Origin: Dyadobacter sp. 3J3
GTDB taxonomy: Bacteria > Bacteroidota > Bacteroidia > Cytophagales > Spirosomataceae
DNA length: 64,000 bases
Assembly: GCF_009801115.1 (NCBI RefSeq)
Contig: NZ_VTOL01000002.1
Coordinates: forward strand, 1-64,000
Direction: 5' to 3'
The first letter of the stretch is position 1. The number at the start of each line of letters is the position of its first letter. Shown here one piece after another: positions 26,775 through 36,296 of the stretch. A model generated the notes under the pieces. That model was not told where the DNA came from. It saw only the letters and a program-made list of their open reading frames with translations, and made no database searches. The position numbers and the translations under genes are program-made.

Positions 26775-28070
26775 CTAGCTGACACTTCTCAGTTTTCCTT
26801 CACTGGTAAATAGCAGAGATTTTACCATTTCCATGTTTTGACTGATCCTTGGCTTACGTACCTTGGCATAGCGCTGTGTAGTACGGATGGATTTGTGCCC
26901 GAGCATTTTGCTTACATCCTCGAGTGGCACACCGCTATTAAGCATAATGTCAGCAAAAGTATGTCTGGCTAAGTGCGTATTCAGCTCGCGGGCGACATTA
27001 CAGATGATGGCTAACTCCTTTAAATAGCCGTTGTAATGTGCATTGCTGTTGACAGGAAGTAATTTACCATTGATTTTGCAACATGGATGACCTTTGTACT
27101 TTTCAAGTATCTCTTCCACAACAGGCAAAATTGGCACCATTTCAGACACACCTGTTTTGCCACGATCTTTAATGAGCCATCTTTCGGCGTTTTTACCTAC
27201 TCTGACTATATTCTCAGTTTTCAAATCAAAAAGATCCTGATAGGCAAAGCCAGTAAAGCATTGAAATATATAGACATCACGTACTTCTTCAAGTCTTTCA
27301 ACCAAATTTTCTTTTTTGTAGATAGTTTCCACTTCGTAAAGTTCGAGTGGTGGAATATCTGTTTCATCAGCACCGCATACAAAAGAGCTGATCGGATTTG
27401 CGCTGATTAGTTCTTCGTTTACACAGCCTCCTAAAATTTGCTTTGTTTTTTTGATATGCTTTTTTGCAGTCGGCTCTGCCAGTGGATCTTCAACTTCCAG
27501 TGTCAGGTAATTATAAAATGAATCCGCAAAGGAGTATCTAATCTCTCTTAAGTCAAGGTCATTCCGGCCATATTGATGCTTAATGTATTGTGAAACCTTC
27601 TTTCTGGTCGATCGCCAATGACGTAAAGTACCCTCAGATCTCAAATTCTTTTTCACCTTTTGATCAAAAGTTTGAATAAAACGATCAAACGCTTCTAAAA
27701 TTGTCTTTGTGGTGTTTTGAGTGGTGCTCCCTGATGTTTTTCTCTGGCTAATTATCGGCAGGCCCAAATAAGCGTTTTTGAGCATCGTAGGAGTGATATG
27801 GTCTTGCTGAGATTGCAGGAGCATAAAATGACTTTCCAGATCCGTTTTAAGTTTGCCAATCTTTTGGTTGGTGATTCTGGCTTCACTGCTTCCCTCTGTC
27901 ACAAGCTTAATTTTGTTATCCCAAAACTTAGGCAAGGTTTTTCGGCCCAGTGAAATTTCTTCATTGATACCTTCAATGGTGATTCTAGCATAAATAGGAG
28001 CCTTGCCATCCCTGGAAGCTTTGGCTTTAAACAGCCAAAACAGGATTGAGAGTTTCTGATTGCTTTTCAT
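26775..28070 (-). CDS. Tyrosine-type site-specific integrase of the island
   Basis: 431 aa, normal for Bacteroidota tyrosine integrases. It has an arm-binding domain at the N-terminus (SILFWLFKAKASRDGKAPIYARI), a SAM-like domain (about 110-205) and a catalytic domain with Arg in CFTGFAYQDLFDL region, Lys of IKDRGKTG, HLARHTFADIML, LGHKSIRTT and Tyr in TQRYAKV. It sits 248 bp from the 3' end of tRNA-Lys, the usual place for an integrase that uses the tRNA as its attachment site. Note that the first catalytic Arg is replaced by Ala in GFAYQD, as is common in this subgroup. Confidence 0.9.
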   Translation of the reverse strand: MKSNQKLSILFWLFKAKASRDGKAPIYARITIEGINEEISLGRKTLPKFWDNKIKLVTEGSSEARITNQKIGKLKTDLESHFMLLQSQQDHITPTMLKNAYLGLPIISQRKTSGSTTQNTTKTILEAFDRFIQTFDQKVKKNLRSEGTLRHWRSTRKKVSQYIKHQYGRNDLDLREIRYSFADSFYNYLTLEVEDPLAEPTAKKHIKKTKQILGGCVNEELISANPISSFVCGADETDIPPLELYEVETIYKKENLVERLEEVRDVYIFQCFTGFAYQDLFDLKTENIVRVGKNAERWLIKDRGKTGVSEMVPILPVVEEILEKYKGHPCCKINGKLLPVNSNAHYNGYLKELAIICNVARELNTHLARHTFADIMLNSGVPLEDVSKMLGHKSIRTTQRYAKVRKPRISQNMEMVKSLLFTSEGKLRSVS

Positions 28071-28287
28071 TCTTCACATTGTTTAAGTGGTCAAAAGTTT
28101 TTTCCGTTCTACCGGATTGACACATTGATTTCCAAAACATCTTCTCACACAAGTCTTTATCGGAAAATCGGTTACCTAATTTAGGGATTTCAAATGGTAA
28201 CTGAATAGGTAACCGAATACCTTGATTTACTTTGATTCAGAATGAACTACTTTTTTGTAAAAATGACTGATTATTAAATCATTATAT

Positions 28288-28315
28288 ACAAAAAAAGCGC
28301 CGTTTGAGGCGCTTT
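28288..28315 (-). terminator. Terminator of tRNA-Lys
   Basis: AAAGCGCC / GGCGCTTT hairpin with a T-run on the minus strand, starting 4 nt after the tRNA 3' end. Confidence 0.8.
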
Positions 28316-28318
28316 CAG

Positions 28319-28391
28319 TGATCCCGCTGGGATTCGAACCCAGGACCCATACATTAAAAGTGTATTGCTCTACCAGCTGAGCTACGGAATC
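28319..28391 (-). tRNA. tRNA-Lys (TTT)
   Basis: 73 nt with acceptor GATTCCG pairing with CGGGATC, D-arm AGCTCAGCTGGTAGAGC, anticodon stem ATACA/TGTAT around CTTTTAA (anticodon TTT), and T-arm with GGTTCGAATCC. No CCA is encoded. Its 3' half is the likely attachment site of the island to its left. I saw no second copy of the 3' end in the window. Confidence 0.95.
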
Positions 28392-28464
28392 ATTATTTTT
28401 GCAGTTGGAATAGCCGTGGCGTTTTCCGTAATTGCGATGCAAAAGTAGAATTCTTAAAAGTCAA

Positions 28465-29199
28465 ATGCAAGCCCTGATAAATAAAAACCTAATTTTCTGG
28501 ATACTTTTGGGTTCAATATTACCCAAATGTGAAGTGTTTTCGGCCAGTAAAAATGAATTAAAAAGAGCTGATTCTCTGTTTGCTATGGCTAAGTATTCGG
28601 AGGCGACGGTACTGTATAAAAAAAATTTCGGAAATGGCGAAAAAAATAATCAAAGCCTGCTCCTGAAGCTCGCTTTTTTGGCTGAAAAGACAAATGACTA
28701 TACCGATTGCCTTTATTATCTTAGCAAGCTCGCGTTAATTTCGCCTTCCAGAAAACTGTTTGAAAAAATGGATAAACTGGCGTCGGAGCAAAATTTAAAA
28801 GGCTATGAATTCGACGATTATAATTATTTTATAATTTTTTACAGACGTTATGGTGATTACATACCAATTTTGCTCCTAACTTTGGGAGCATACATCGTTC
28901 TGATCATGGTCATGAAAGTACGCCGGAAGGAACCGATTTTAAAAATTCACAAGATCTCAATAATTTTCTATCTTGTCGCTTTGCTGGGGTTGCTTAATAT
29001 TCCATCGCTCTATAAAACCTGTGTTATCGTCAATTCTAATACGTTTTTGAGAGATGAGCCTTCCTCCGCATCACTGGTTGTTGAAAAGGTCGGTAAAGGC
29101 CACAAACTTACCATTGTTGGCTCTGTTGATCACTGGGATCGCGTTATCTGGAACAACAGGATTGTATATGTAAGAAAAAGCGATTTGTGGAATATTTAG
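28465..29199 (+). CDS. TPR/SH3-domain membrane protein (BatE-like layout)
   Basis: 244 aa from ATG at 28465, preferred over an upstream ATG at 28432 because it begins a signal peptide (LIFWILLGSILPKCEVFSA). A short TPR-like region (about 35-110) is followed by two transmembrane helices (IPILLLTLGAYIVLIMV and IIFYLVALLGLLNI) and a C-terminal SH3-like part (NSNTFLRDEPSSASLVVEKVGKG). Such proteins sit in the inner membrane and may take part in stress or protein-complex assembly; exact role unknown. First core-like gene right of tRNA-Lys. Confidence 0.65.
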   Translation: MQALINKNLIFWILLGSILPKCEVFSASKNELKRADSLFAMAKYSEATVLYKKNFGNGEKNNQSLLLKLAFLAEKTNDYTDCLYYLSKLALISPSRKLFEKMDKLASEQNLKGYEFDDYNYFIIFYRRYGDYIPILLLTLGAYIVLIMVMKVRRKEPILKIHKISIIFYLVALLGLLNIPSLYKTCVIVNSNTFLRDEPSSASLVVEKVGKGHKLTIVGSVDHWDRVIWNNRIVYVRKSDLWNI

Positions 29200-29279
29200 T
29201 GAATCTGGCTGGTATCATTTTTGTGGAGAAGTAACTTTGTATATATTTATCGAATAATTTGTTTTAAAAATCAAGATTC

Positions 29280-29747
29280 ATGAAAAAGCCAATGAAACGT
29301 TTTTTACTATTAATGACTGGTGTTGCTATGTTAGGCCTGGTTTCTTCCTGTAAAGAAAAAGGGCCACAAGAAGATGATGTAGTAAAATTTCATGCAACAA
29401 TTAATAGTCAGCCGGCAATTCCAAAATCTTCATCTACTGCTCAGGGAACAGGTGTATTTGAGTACAACAAGGTGACTAAGGAGTTGACTTACAATATTTC
29501 ATATCAAAACGTTACGCCAACAGCGATAACGATCAATGCGGCTAATCCGTCGTGGCAAATTGGAGGTGTTGTATATACTTTGGCATCCACTCCAACCGGT
29601 GCTCAGATTTCAGGTTCTGTTAAAAACGTTTCAGTTGGAGATCAAACTTCATTGATTTTAGGTGCCATGTATGTTAATATTACTAGTAAAACTTATCCTT
29701 ACGGTGAAATTCGTGGCCAGATTACTATTGATGAGGTAGAATATTAA
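29280..29747 (+). CDS. CHRD domain lipoprotein
   Basis: 155 aa. Signal peptide ends in a lipobox (LGLVSSC, Cys24). The remainder is a CHRD domain: VVKFHATINSQPAIP, GTGVFEYNKVTKELTYNISY, and the closing YPYGEIRGQITI. CHRD proteins are exported beta-sandwich proteins of unclear role. It stands alone and ends in a strong terminator shared with the convergent helicase gene. Confidence 0.85.
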   Translation: MKKPMKRFLLLMTGVAMLGLVSSCKEKGPQEDDVVKFHATINSQPAIPKSSSTAQGTGVFEYNKVTKELTYNISYQNVTPTAITINAANPSWQIGGVVYTLASTPTGAQISGSVKNVSVGDQTSLILGAMYVNITSKTYPYGEIRGQITIDEVEY

Positions 29748-29756
29748 AAATAAAAC

Positions 29757-29807
29757 GGGCATAAAAAAAGCGATCGTAGAATTTCTACGATCGCTTTTTT
29801 TATGCCC
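29757..29807. terminator. Bidirectional terminator, 25-bp perfect arms
   Basis: GGGCAT, A7, GCGATCGTAGAA, one base, then the exact complement ending ATGCCC. Serves the CHRD gene and the DEAD-box helicase gene. Confidence 0.9.
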
Positions 29808-29813
29808 TGAAAA

Positions 29814-31049
29814 TTATTTCTTTTTCTTCTTTTTCTTGTTTGATTCAAAATCTTCAACTTCCTTCATCAGCGCTTTTAAATCATCTTTTGGCTCGGCACT
29901 GAAATCTATCGTTTCTGAATATTCCTGGCCTGTTATTTTCAAAACTTCAATTGGTTTTCCAAGGAATTCCTGAATTTCTTCCAACATAGGTTTTTCTTCC
30001 GGACTGCAAAACGAAACGGCAAAGCCTTTATGGGTTCCTCGGCCGGTACGTCCAACGCGATGAACATAGTTTTCTGCCACGTCAGGAAGGTCATAATTTA
30101 CTACGAAATCGACATTGGCAATATCAATTCCCCTTGCACTTACATCTGTAGCAATCAGTATCTTAATATCACCCTTTCTAAATAAATTCATAGCTTCAAG
30201 GCGGTCGTCCTGATCCTTATCACCGTGGATGGTCACACTTTTGATTCCCATTCGTTCCAGCGCTTTGAACACTCTTTCCGCACGGACTTTGGTACGCACA
30301 AAAACCAGAATTTTACTTTCTACATTCTCTCCAACGATCCTTTCCAGAAAGAAACGCTTATCGTCCATGCCTATAAAAGCTACGGAATGCGTAATGTTTT
30401 TAGCAACTTTATCATTGGGCGATATCTGTATACGTATCGCATTCCGAACCAGTGAATAAGCCAGTTTTTTAATTTTCTCATTAATTGTTGCAGAGAAAAA
30501 TAAGGTTTGTCTCGTGTTCGGAAGAAATTTTATCAGATCCTGTATATCTTTTATGAAACCAAGATCCAGCATATGATCGGCTTCGTCCAGTACAAGTATT
30601 TCTATGCGGTTGAGCTTTATATGTCCCTGACTCACGAGATCGAACATTCTTCCCGGTGTTGCAACCAGGATATCGATACCTTTTTCAAGTTGTGCAATTT
30701 GCGGTCCTTGTTCTACGCCTCCAAAGACGCTAAACGCTTTAACTTTGGTGTATTGACCAATCCTGTCAAAAACTTCTGTGATCTGGATTGCAAGTTCACG
30801 TGTAGGTACCATCACAATGCATTTTATTCCCTCCGGTCTGGTTGCTGATTTCCTGCGGTGTAATATATCAATGATAGGAATAGCAAAAGCAGCTGTTTTT
30901 CCGGTTCCGGTTTGGGCAATTGCAAGTACATCTTCACCTTTCATGATCGGTTGAATCGCCTTGAACTGTATATCGGTTGGGCGCTTGAACCCGGCTTTTT
31001 CCAGACTTCGCTTTATTTCGGGAACAATGTGGTAATCTTCGAATTTCAT
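29814..31049 (-). CDS. DEAD-box ATP-dependent RNA helicase
   Basis: 411 aa. All helicase motifs are present: Q-motif PTDIQFKAI, AQTGTGKT, PTRELAIQ, TPGR, DEAD in LDEADHML, SAT, and the C-lobe ATDVSARGIDI and HRVGRTGR. The C-terminal 40 residues end in a poly-Lys tail that should bind RNA. It would unwind RNA during ribosome assembly or mRNA decay (RhlE group by size). Single gene, transcribed away from cbpA/cbpM. Confidence 0.95.
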   Translation of the reverse strand: MKFEDYHIVPEIKRSLEKAGFKRPTDIQFKAIQPIMKGEDVLAIAQTGTGKTAAFAIPIIDILHRRKSATRPEGIKCIVMVPTRELAIQITEVFDRIGQYTKVKAFSVFGGVEQGPQIAQLEKGIDILVATPGRMFDLVSQGHIKLNRIEILVLDEADHMLDLGFIKDIQDLIKFLPNTRQTLFFSATINEKIKKLAYSLVRNAIRIQISPNDKVAKNITHSVAFIGMDDKRFFLERIVGENVESKILVFVRTKVRAERVFKALERMGIKSVTIHGDKDQDDRLEAMNLFRKGDIKILIATDVSARGIDIANVDFVVNYDLPDVAENYVHRVGRTGRGTHKGFAVSFCSPEEKPMLEEIQEFLGKPIEVLKITGQEYSETIDFSAEPKDDLKALMKEVEDFESNKKKKKKK

Positions 31050-31276
31050 AAATTATAATATGGTCAGGCAAGTGATTGCTCATTTGCCTTCATTTAACAT
31101 TTGGCAAAGATACGCCGTTATTTGTCAATCATTATTTTTTGATTTTTATACAAGTAAAAAATGGCGGTAGGAACTGGAAAATGATAAAATCTAACGACGT
31201 TAATTATTCTTACAAAAATAGAAATTAAGTAAAATTTTAATTCATTAATATGATTCTTTACTGATTTTAACAATAA

Positions 31277-31335
31277 AAAGCTACTGATTGTCAGTATATA
31301 AAACCAGGTTTTATATACTGACAATCAGTAGCTTT
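31277..31335. terminator. Terminator after cbpM, 29-bp perfect arms
   Basis: Arms 31277-31305 and 31307-31335 around one base; on the minus strand it is followed by TTTTTATT. It ends the cbpA-cbpM transcript. Confidence 0.8.
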
Positions 31336-31353
31336 AATCCTAACAAAGAGGCA

Positions 31354-31647
31354 TTAAGATTCGTAAAGGCGCAGTCTGTTTTTTAACAAAACGATCTCTC
31401 CCTGCATAGATTCTACACGTTTCAGTAAGTGGTGAACAACCTCTATTCCTTCCAGATTGACATCCAGATCGTCATGGAGGCGAATCATTCTTTCCAGTTT
31501 TTGAAGTTGTGGCAGGTGTATATATTGTGTTTCCTGAACAAAAACAGTATCAATTAGTCCAACTTCCTGCAAAGACTGGACGAAAGAATATTCAACTTTA
31601 TAATGGTTACAAAATATATCAATCGAAATCAGCTGATCAGTTTCCAT
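31354..31647 (-). CDS. cbpM: Chaperone modulator CbpM-like protein
   Basis: 97 aa, 14 bp downstream of the DnaJ-like gene. It shows the MerR-like helical CbpM layout (LISIDIFCNHYKVEYSFVQSL, LPQLQKLERMIRLHDDLDVNLEGIEVVHHLL) and a final coiled coil. CbpM binds the J-domain of CbpA and inhibits both its co-chaperone and DNA-binding actions. Position and size agree with this. Confidence 0.85.
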   Translation of the reverse strand: METDQLISIDIFCNHYKVEYSFVQSLQEVGLIDTVFVQETQYIHLPQLQKLERMIRLHDDLDVNLEGIEVVHHLLKRVESMQGEIVLLKNRLRLYES

Positions 31648-31661
31648 AGCAAAAAATTGGA

Positions 31662-32555
31662 TTAGGATTTAGATAACTCAGTAAACAGCTCCTTTTGTTT
31701 TTCGGTAAGATCTGTCGGAATTTTTATATTAAACGTTACATACAAATCTCCAAACTGGCCATCCTGTTTGTAAACCGGGAAACCTTTTCCTTTCAAACGA
31801 ACAATATTTCCGTTTTGTGTTTCCGCTTTAACAGGAAGCTTTACTTTTCCGCTCAATGTTTCAATGATCAATTCTCCACCTAAAACAGCAGTATACAAAT
31901 CAAGATCAGCTGTGAGGTATAAATCATTTTTCAGCCGCTTGAATTTCTCGTCATTTGCAACAGAAAATGTGATAAACAAATCACCATTAGGGCCTCCGTT
32001 ACTTCCGGCGCCACCGTGCCCGGAAATTTTTATATTTTGCCCATTTTCAATACCTGCCGGTACTGTTATACGAATATTTTTTCCGTTTACCGTTAAAGTC
32101 TGTTTATGGGTTTCATACGCTTCGGTTAAAGTCAGATGCACTTCGGCCTGATAATCCTGGCCTCTGAACTTAGTTTGTCGGCCACCAGCACGGCCACCGC
32201 CAAATCCCGAATTTCCTCCAAACATTGATTCAAAAAAGTCGGAGAAATTATCACCGCCGCCTGATGAAAATCCACCGCCATAATTGGCGGAAGATGCACG
32301 GGCTTGCCGGGCTTTTTCATATTCTTCCCCATGCTCCCAGTCTTTTCCATACTGGTCATATTTTTTTCGTTTTTCAGGATCGCTCAAAACCTCATTGGCT
32401 TCATTGAGTTCCTGAAATTTCTTTTGAGCCTCCTGGTCGTTCGGGTTTACATCAGGATGATATTTGCGGGCCAGCTTCCTGTAAGCAGCTTTAATTTCTT
32501 TTTCAGTAGCAGTTTTTTGTATACCCAGTATTTGATAATAATCAACGAAAGCCAT
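31662..32555 (-). CDS. cbpA: DnaJ-like co-chaperone, curved-DNA-binding CbpA type
   Basis: 297 aa. J-domain at 5-70 with the HPD motif (KYHPDVNP), Gly/Phe-rich linker ([18 protein letters not shown]) and the two C-terminal substrate-binding domains ([32 protein letters not shown]). There is no CxxCxGxG zinc finger, which separates CbpA from DnaJ. It stimulates DnaK and, in known relatives, binds curved DNA. Confidence 0.92.
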   Translation of the reverse strand: MAFVDYYQILGIQKTATEKEIKAAYRKLARKYHPDVNPNDQEAQKKFQELNEANEVLSDPEKRKKYDQYGKDWEHGEEYEKARQARASSANYGGGFSSGGGDNFSDFFESMFGGNSGFGGGRAGGRQTKFRGQDYQAEVHLTLTEAYETHKQTLTVNGKNIRITVPAGIENGQNIKISGHGGAGSNGGPNGDLFITFSVANDEKFKRLKNDLYLTADLDLYTAVLGGELIIETLSGKVKLPVKAETQNGNIVRLKGKGFPVYKQDGQFGDLYVTFNIKIPTDLTEKQKELFTELSKS

Positions 32556-32650
32556 GTTTTTATCTGATGAAGTAAGTCAGTATCCAGTTATTTAATATCA
32601 TTTTTTTATCGATTAAAACGCACAACGCAACATCGTTGCGACGTTAGGAT

Positions 32651-32872
32651 TTATTTATTGTTCAACATTTTTAAATATAAATCTTCTACTTTTTTTCTTG
32701 CCCACGGTGTTTTTCTCAAAAATTTCAGGCTCGATTTTATGCTCGGTTCATGGTTGAAACTATTAATATTGATTTGAAATCCAAGTTGTTCCCATCCGAA
32801 ATATTCTACCAGTTCATTCAATATTGCTTCTAATGTTTTTCCGTGCAACGGATTATTCAGCTGGCCTTCCAT
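32651..32872 (-). CDS. VF530 family DNA-binding protein (DUF2132)
   Basis: 73 aa. Matches the family pattern: [53 protein letters not shown]. The family is small, cytoplasmic and said to bind DNA; function is little known. Single gene, about 95 bp downstream of cbpA in the opposite reading direction of the next gene. Confidence 0.85.
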   Translation of the reverse strand: MEGQLNNPLHGKTLEAILNELVEYFGWEQLGFQININSFNHEPSIKSSLKFLRKTPWARKKVEDLYLKMLNNK

Positions 32873-32970
32873 GCGTAAATTTTAGTATTGATATTAAAGG
32901 TAAAAGGAAAATTTGTTAGAATAAATAATTATTATGCTTACTTATTAGTTCAATTTAATATCAGACACGA

Positions 32971-33966
32971 ATGGATCAGATAAAATGGGGGATTATTGGC
33001 TGTGGTAATGTTACCGAAGTAAAAAGCGGTCCGGCATTTAATATAGTACCAAATTCTCAGCTCATTGCAGTTATGCGCAGGGACGCTGAAAAAGCAGAGG
33101 ATTACGCAAAAAGGCATAATGTGCCAAAATGGTACAGCAACGTGGACGATCTTATCAGTGATCCGGAAGTGAATGCCATATACATTGCGACGCCGCCCAA
33201 TGTGCACGAAGAATATGCGGAAAAGGCAATGCGGGCCGGAAAACCGGTTTATGTTGAAAAACCAATGGCAATGTCCGCAGAAGAATGTGACCGGATGAAC
33301 GCAGTAAGTGCAGAAACCGGAATTCCGCTTTTTGTAGCATATTACCGCCGCTCCCTGCCTTATTTTGTAAAACTTAAAGAGTTGATTTACAGTAATATTA
33401 TTGGCGATATTCGTTACGTGAATATTTGTTTGCAATGGCAGCCTTACGATGAAGAGGTTGGGGAATTGCGCAAACCAAGATGGAGGGTGCAGCCGGAAAT
33501 ATCCGGTGGCGGGCATTTTCATGATCTGGCTTCACACCAGTTTGATTATTTAGAATACGTTTTAGGGCCTATCAAACAGGCAAGTGGCATTGCGAGGAAT
33601 CAGGCGGGTTTATACGAAGCGGATGATATCACGGTTGCAAATTTTGAATTTGAATCGGGTGTTTTGGGAACCGGTACCTGGTGTTATACAATCAATAAAG
33701 AGCAGCGGGAAGACTCAGCGCAAATTGTTGGGTCAAAGGGAAGAATTAAGTTTTCGTTTTTTGAAAAATTTGATATTATCGTGGAGACGGAATCCGGTTC
33801 AGAAACATTTAACATTCCTTATCCGCCACATGTGCAGCAACCGTTGATCGAGTTGATTGTTGCGGAATTAAGAGGAGAAGGGAGAAGTCCGAGTAACGGT
33901 ATCACGGGCGGCAGAGCCAATTTAATTATGGATTGGATTACAAAAGGACAAAATCACGTTTTGTAA
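32971..33966 (+). CDS. Gfo/Idh/MocA-family NAD(P)-dependent oxidoreductase
   Basis: 331 aa. Rossmann fold at the N-terminus (GIIGCGNVTE), the EKPMAMSAEECD motif of the family (Glu-Lys-Pro, about residues 93-95), and the C-terminal alpha/beta domain with GGGHFHDLASHQFDYLEY, whose His residues usually take part in catalysis. It oxidises or reduces a sugar or inositol-like substrate; which one cannot be told. No operon partner on the same strand. Confidence 0.9.
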   Translation: MDQIKWGIIGCGNVTEVKSGPAFNIVPNSQLIAVMRRDAEKAEDYAKRHNVPKWYSNVDDLISDPEVNAIYIATPPNVHEEYAEKAMRAGKPVYVEKPMAMSAEECDRMNAVSAETGIPLFVAYYRRSLPYFVKLKELIYSNIIGDIRYVNICLQWQPYDEEVGELRKPRWRVQPEISGGGHFHDLASHQFDYLEYVLGPIKQASGIARNQAGLYEADDITVANFEFESGVLGTGTWCYTINKEQREDSAQIVGSKGRIKFSFFEKFDIIVETESGSETFNIPYPPHVQQPLIELIVAELRGEGRSPSNGITGGRANLIMDWITKGQNHVL

Positions 33967-34052
33967 TTCCTGAAAATTTTTAAGTAGCTTGCGATACAAA
34001 ATATGGGGTTATTTCTGTTATTTTACCACATTAAATTTAAATCTTAATAGTC

Positions 34053-34166
34053 ATGGCAAAGGGTAAAAATCTGGATAAGGGAAGCACAAAAAAAGAGCCC
34101 GAGAAAAATCTTAAAGAAAAACGTGCTGAAAAGAAGGTAAAAAAGGATAGTAAAAAAGAATATTAA
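34053..34166 (+). CDS. Small Lys-rich protein, 37 aa
   Basis: MAKGKNLDKGSTKKEPEKNL then EKRAEKKVKKDSKKEY. It starts about 90 bp after the oxidoreductase gene and ends just before a terminator. Very basic, intrinsically disordered; similar short Lys/Glu-rich proteins are common in Bacteroidota. Perhaps nucleic-acid-associated. Confidence 0.6.
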   Translation: MAKGKNLDKGSTKKEPEKNLKEKRAEKKVKKDSKKEY

Positions 34167-34173
34167 TATCTTT

Positions 34174-34236
34174 TTTACTTTATAACAAAAAAGCTTCTTC
34201 ACAAATATTGGAGAAGCTTTTTTGTTATAAAGTAAA
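34174..34236. terminator. Bidirectional terminator, 25-bp perfect arms
   Basis: TTTACTTTATAAC, A6, GCTTCT and its exact complement around a 13-base loop; T and A runs on both sides. Separates convergent genes. Confidence 0.85.
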
Positions 34237-34241
34237 CGGGC

Positions 34242-34553
34242 TTAGTAAATTTCCCTGTTTGTTTTATATTTTGCTAGTCTCTTTCTGGCTCTGGTAAGTT
34301 TAGAATGAATTCTGTTTTTTTCATCCGGAGCCATAAAGCCATCTGCCTGTGCTTTCAGGATAGTGTTTTTAATAATCTCCTGCTCTTCCAATAATTTTGC
34401 ATACTCTTTTGAAGTGATTTTCTTGCTTTTATAGGCACCATTAATGGATGATATTAATGCTTTTTGCTGACCAGTAAAATTTTGTGCCTGAATTTCTTGT
34501 ATGTAAAGAAAAGAAATTAACAAGCTTACAAATGGATAGTTGGCTAACTTCAT
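34242..34553 (-). CDS. Small secreted protein of unknown function
   Basis: 103 aa. Signal peptide with cleavage near IQAQ (about residue 23). The mature part is helical and charged (KSKKITSKEYAKLLEEQEII, KNRIHSKLTRARKRLAKYK). No family recognised. It starts 15 bp after the stop of the hydrolase gene, so it is probably the second gene of that operon. Confidence 0.55.
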   Translation of the reverse strand: MKLANYPFVSLLISFLYIQEIQAQNFTGQQKALISSINGAYKSKKITSKEYAKLLEEQEIIKNTILKAQADGFMAPDEKNRIHSKLTRARKRLAKYKTNREIY

Positions 34554-34568
34554 AAAATTTTTCCTTTA

Positions 34569-35219
34569 TCATTCATACCCTTTGCCTTTCATTTCCAGCT
34601 CTTTCTGATTTTCAAGAACCTCAATGAAATCAGTATGGGTCATCGGTTGACTAAACATCGGGAAATCACTTTTTAAAGCGTTGTCATGTTCTGCCTGGCT
34701 TAAAGTGGCGCAGCAATCGGTCAGCGTGATCACATTGTAGCCTTTGTCATATGCTGTCCTCATAGTTGATTCTACGCAGCAATTGGTCAAATATCCAGCC
34801 AGAACAACATTTTTTATTCCGGTACTGCGTAAAATATAATCCAGATTGGTGCTGGCAAATCCGCAAAAACTACGTTTTCCTTCAATGATTACATCACCAC
34901 TCTCTGGTGTTAAAACGTCAATAATTTCTGTTCCCCAGGTATTTTTTTTGAAAGCTCCATTATCAATAACACCTTTCATGATGCCGTAAGGTTTGTTCGT
35001 GATTTCGTGGTAATCTTCTGTAAATGAAATTGGTACAAACACGACGTGAATGCCAGCTTCACGCGCTGCTGCAACAGTATCCACTGTATTTTGTAGCATG
35101 TTGTTAGATTCCATTACACCTTTTACTGCACCGTGAAATATTCCTCCTTCCGAAGTGAAATCGTTCTGAAATTCAATTAAAACAAGGGCGGTTTCATTTG
35201 GGTTTAATTCCATGATCAT
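34569..35219 (-). CDS. Isochorismatase-type cysteine hydrolase
   Basis: 216 aa. Catalytic triad positions of the family are visible: Asp in IEFQNDF, Lys in IEGKRSF and Cys in TNCCVESTMR, with the cis-peptide-containing GYLTNCC loop. These enzymes hydrolyse amides or vinyl ethers (nicotinamidase, isochorismatase, N-carbamoyl amidases); the substrate is not evident. An ATG two codons later (35213) is an alternative start. Confidence 0.88.
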   Translation of the reverse strand: MIMELNPNETALVLIEFQNDFTSEGGIFHGAVKGVMESNNMLQNTVDTVAAAREAGIHVVFVPISFTEDYHEITNKPYGIMKGVIDNGAFKKNTWGTEIIDVLTPESGDVIIEGKRSFCGFASTNLDYILRSTGIKNVVLAGYLTNCCVESTMRTAYDKGYNVITLTDCCATLSQAEHDNALKSDFPMFSQPMTHTDFIEVLENQKELEMKGKGYE

Positions 35220-35373
35220 TACGGATTGGATAAATAATTAATAGTCTGTGAATATAACTGCAATCATTAATATTTCCGTATTTCACATACTGGTATTTTT
35301 GATAATAAACGCAAGTTTTGGGTTGAAGAGCAGTTTTTTTGGAGGCACCTTTGTGTAACAATTTAACAATCAA

Positions 35374-36228
35374 ATGGATCAGGAAACTTATAATTATGAA
35401 AAGATTGCCAAGGCAATCGAGTACATATCAGAAAATGTCAAAAATCAGCCTTCTTTGTTTGATGTGGCGGAAGAAGTAAATATAAGCCAGTTTCATTTTC
35501 AAAGAATGTTTACGGAATGGGCAGGAGTAAGTCCGAAGAAATTTTTGCAATACATCACGGCAGATTATTTGAAAGAGAAAATCAAAGAGTCAACGAATCT
35601 GGTGGAGCTTGCAGAATTGGCCGGACTTTCCAGTCAGAGCCGGGTCTACGATTTGTTTACGGGTATTGAAGCGGTAACGCCTCAGGAATTTAAAACCGGT
35701 GGAAAAGGATTAAAAATTAGTTATGGTTTTCATGTTACGCCTTTTGGAGAATGTTTCATCGCGGTGACGGAACGCGGAATTTGCGCCATGGCTTTTGTCG
35801 ACGACGACACCCGTGAACATCAACTAATCCTGTTAGGCAAAAAATGGCATTTTGCGACTATTGAACCGAATCAGAAAATCACCGAAAGTTATGTTCACCG
35901 AATTTTTTCGCCCAATCTGGATACGCTTACAAAACTGCCGATTATGGTGCAGGGAACAAATTTTCAACTGAAAGTCTGGGAAGCACTGCTGACAATTCCG
36001 CAAGGTTCGGTTACCACCTATCAGCAAATTGCAAACAGTATCGGAAATCCGAAAGCGGTCAGGGCTGTGGGAACGGCGGTAGGGGATAATCCGATCGCCT
36101 ATCTTATTCCTTGTCACCGCGTTATTCGTAAAGAAGGTGTTTTGGGTGAATATCGATGGGGGAGTTTACGCAAAAAAGCGTTGATCGGCTGGGAGGCAGC
36201 TAAAATGGATGGCGGATTGGTTTCCTGA
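35374..36228 (+). CDS. Ada-like AraC regulator fused to methylated-DNA-protein cysteine methyltransferase
   Basis: 284 aa. Residues about 8-105 form an AraC-type HTH pair (PSLFDVAEEVNISQFHFQRMF; LVELAELAGLSSQSRVYDLF). Residues 120-280 form an O6-alkylguanine transferase with the winged helix YQQIANSIGNPKAVRAVG and the active site IPCHRVI (acceptor Cys). It repairs alkylated guanine by taking the alkyl group; it lacks the N-terminal metal-binding Cys domain of Ada. Promoter region has an A/T-rich leader without a clear box. Confidence 0.9.
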   Translation: MDQETYNYEKIAKAIEYISENVKNQPSLFDVAEEVNISQFHFQRMFTEWAGVSPKKFLQYITADYLKEKIKESTNLVELAELAGLSSQSRVYDLFTGIEAVTPQEFKTGGKGLKISYGFHVTPFGECFIAVTERGICAMAFVDDDTREHQLILLGKKWHFATIEPNQKITESYVHRIFSPNLDTLTKLPIMVQGTNFQLKVWEALLTIPQGSVTTYQQIANSIGNPKAVRAVGTAVGDNPIAYLIPCHRVIRKEGVLGEYRWGSLRKKALIGWEAAKMDGGLVS

Positions 36229-36296
36229 GTTAATTCTTTGTTACAAAGCAGTCAAGTCGCTAACTTGCCGCTTTATGCAAACGAATTGTTACTATT

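Noticed and set aside
31118..31324. 68-codon ORF overlapping the cbpM terminator
   Set aside because: It runs through a perfect terminator hairpin and has no coding character.
31277..31335. 29-bp-arm inverted repeat taken first as a mobile element end
   Set aside because: Its place after cbpM and the T-run on the minus strand fit a transcription terminator.
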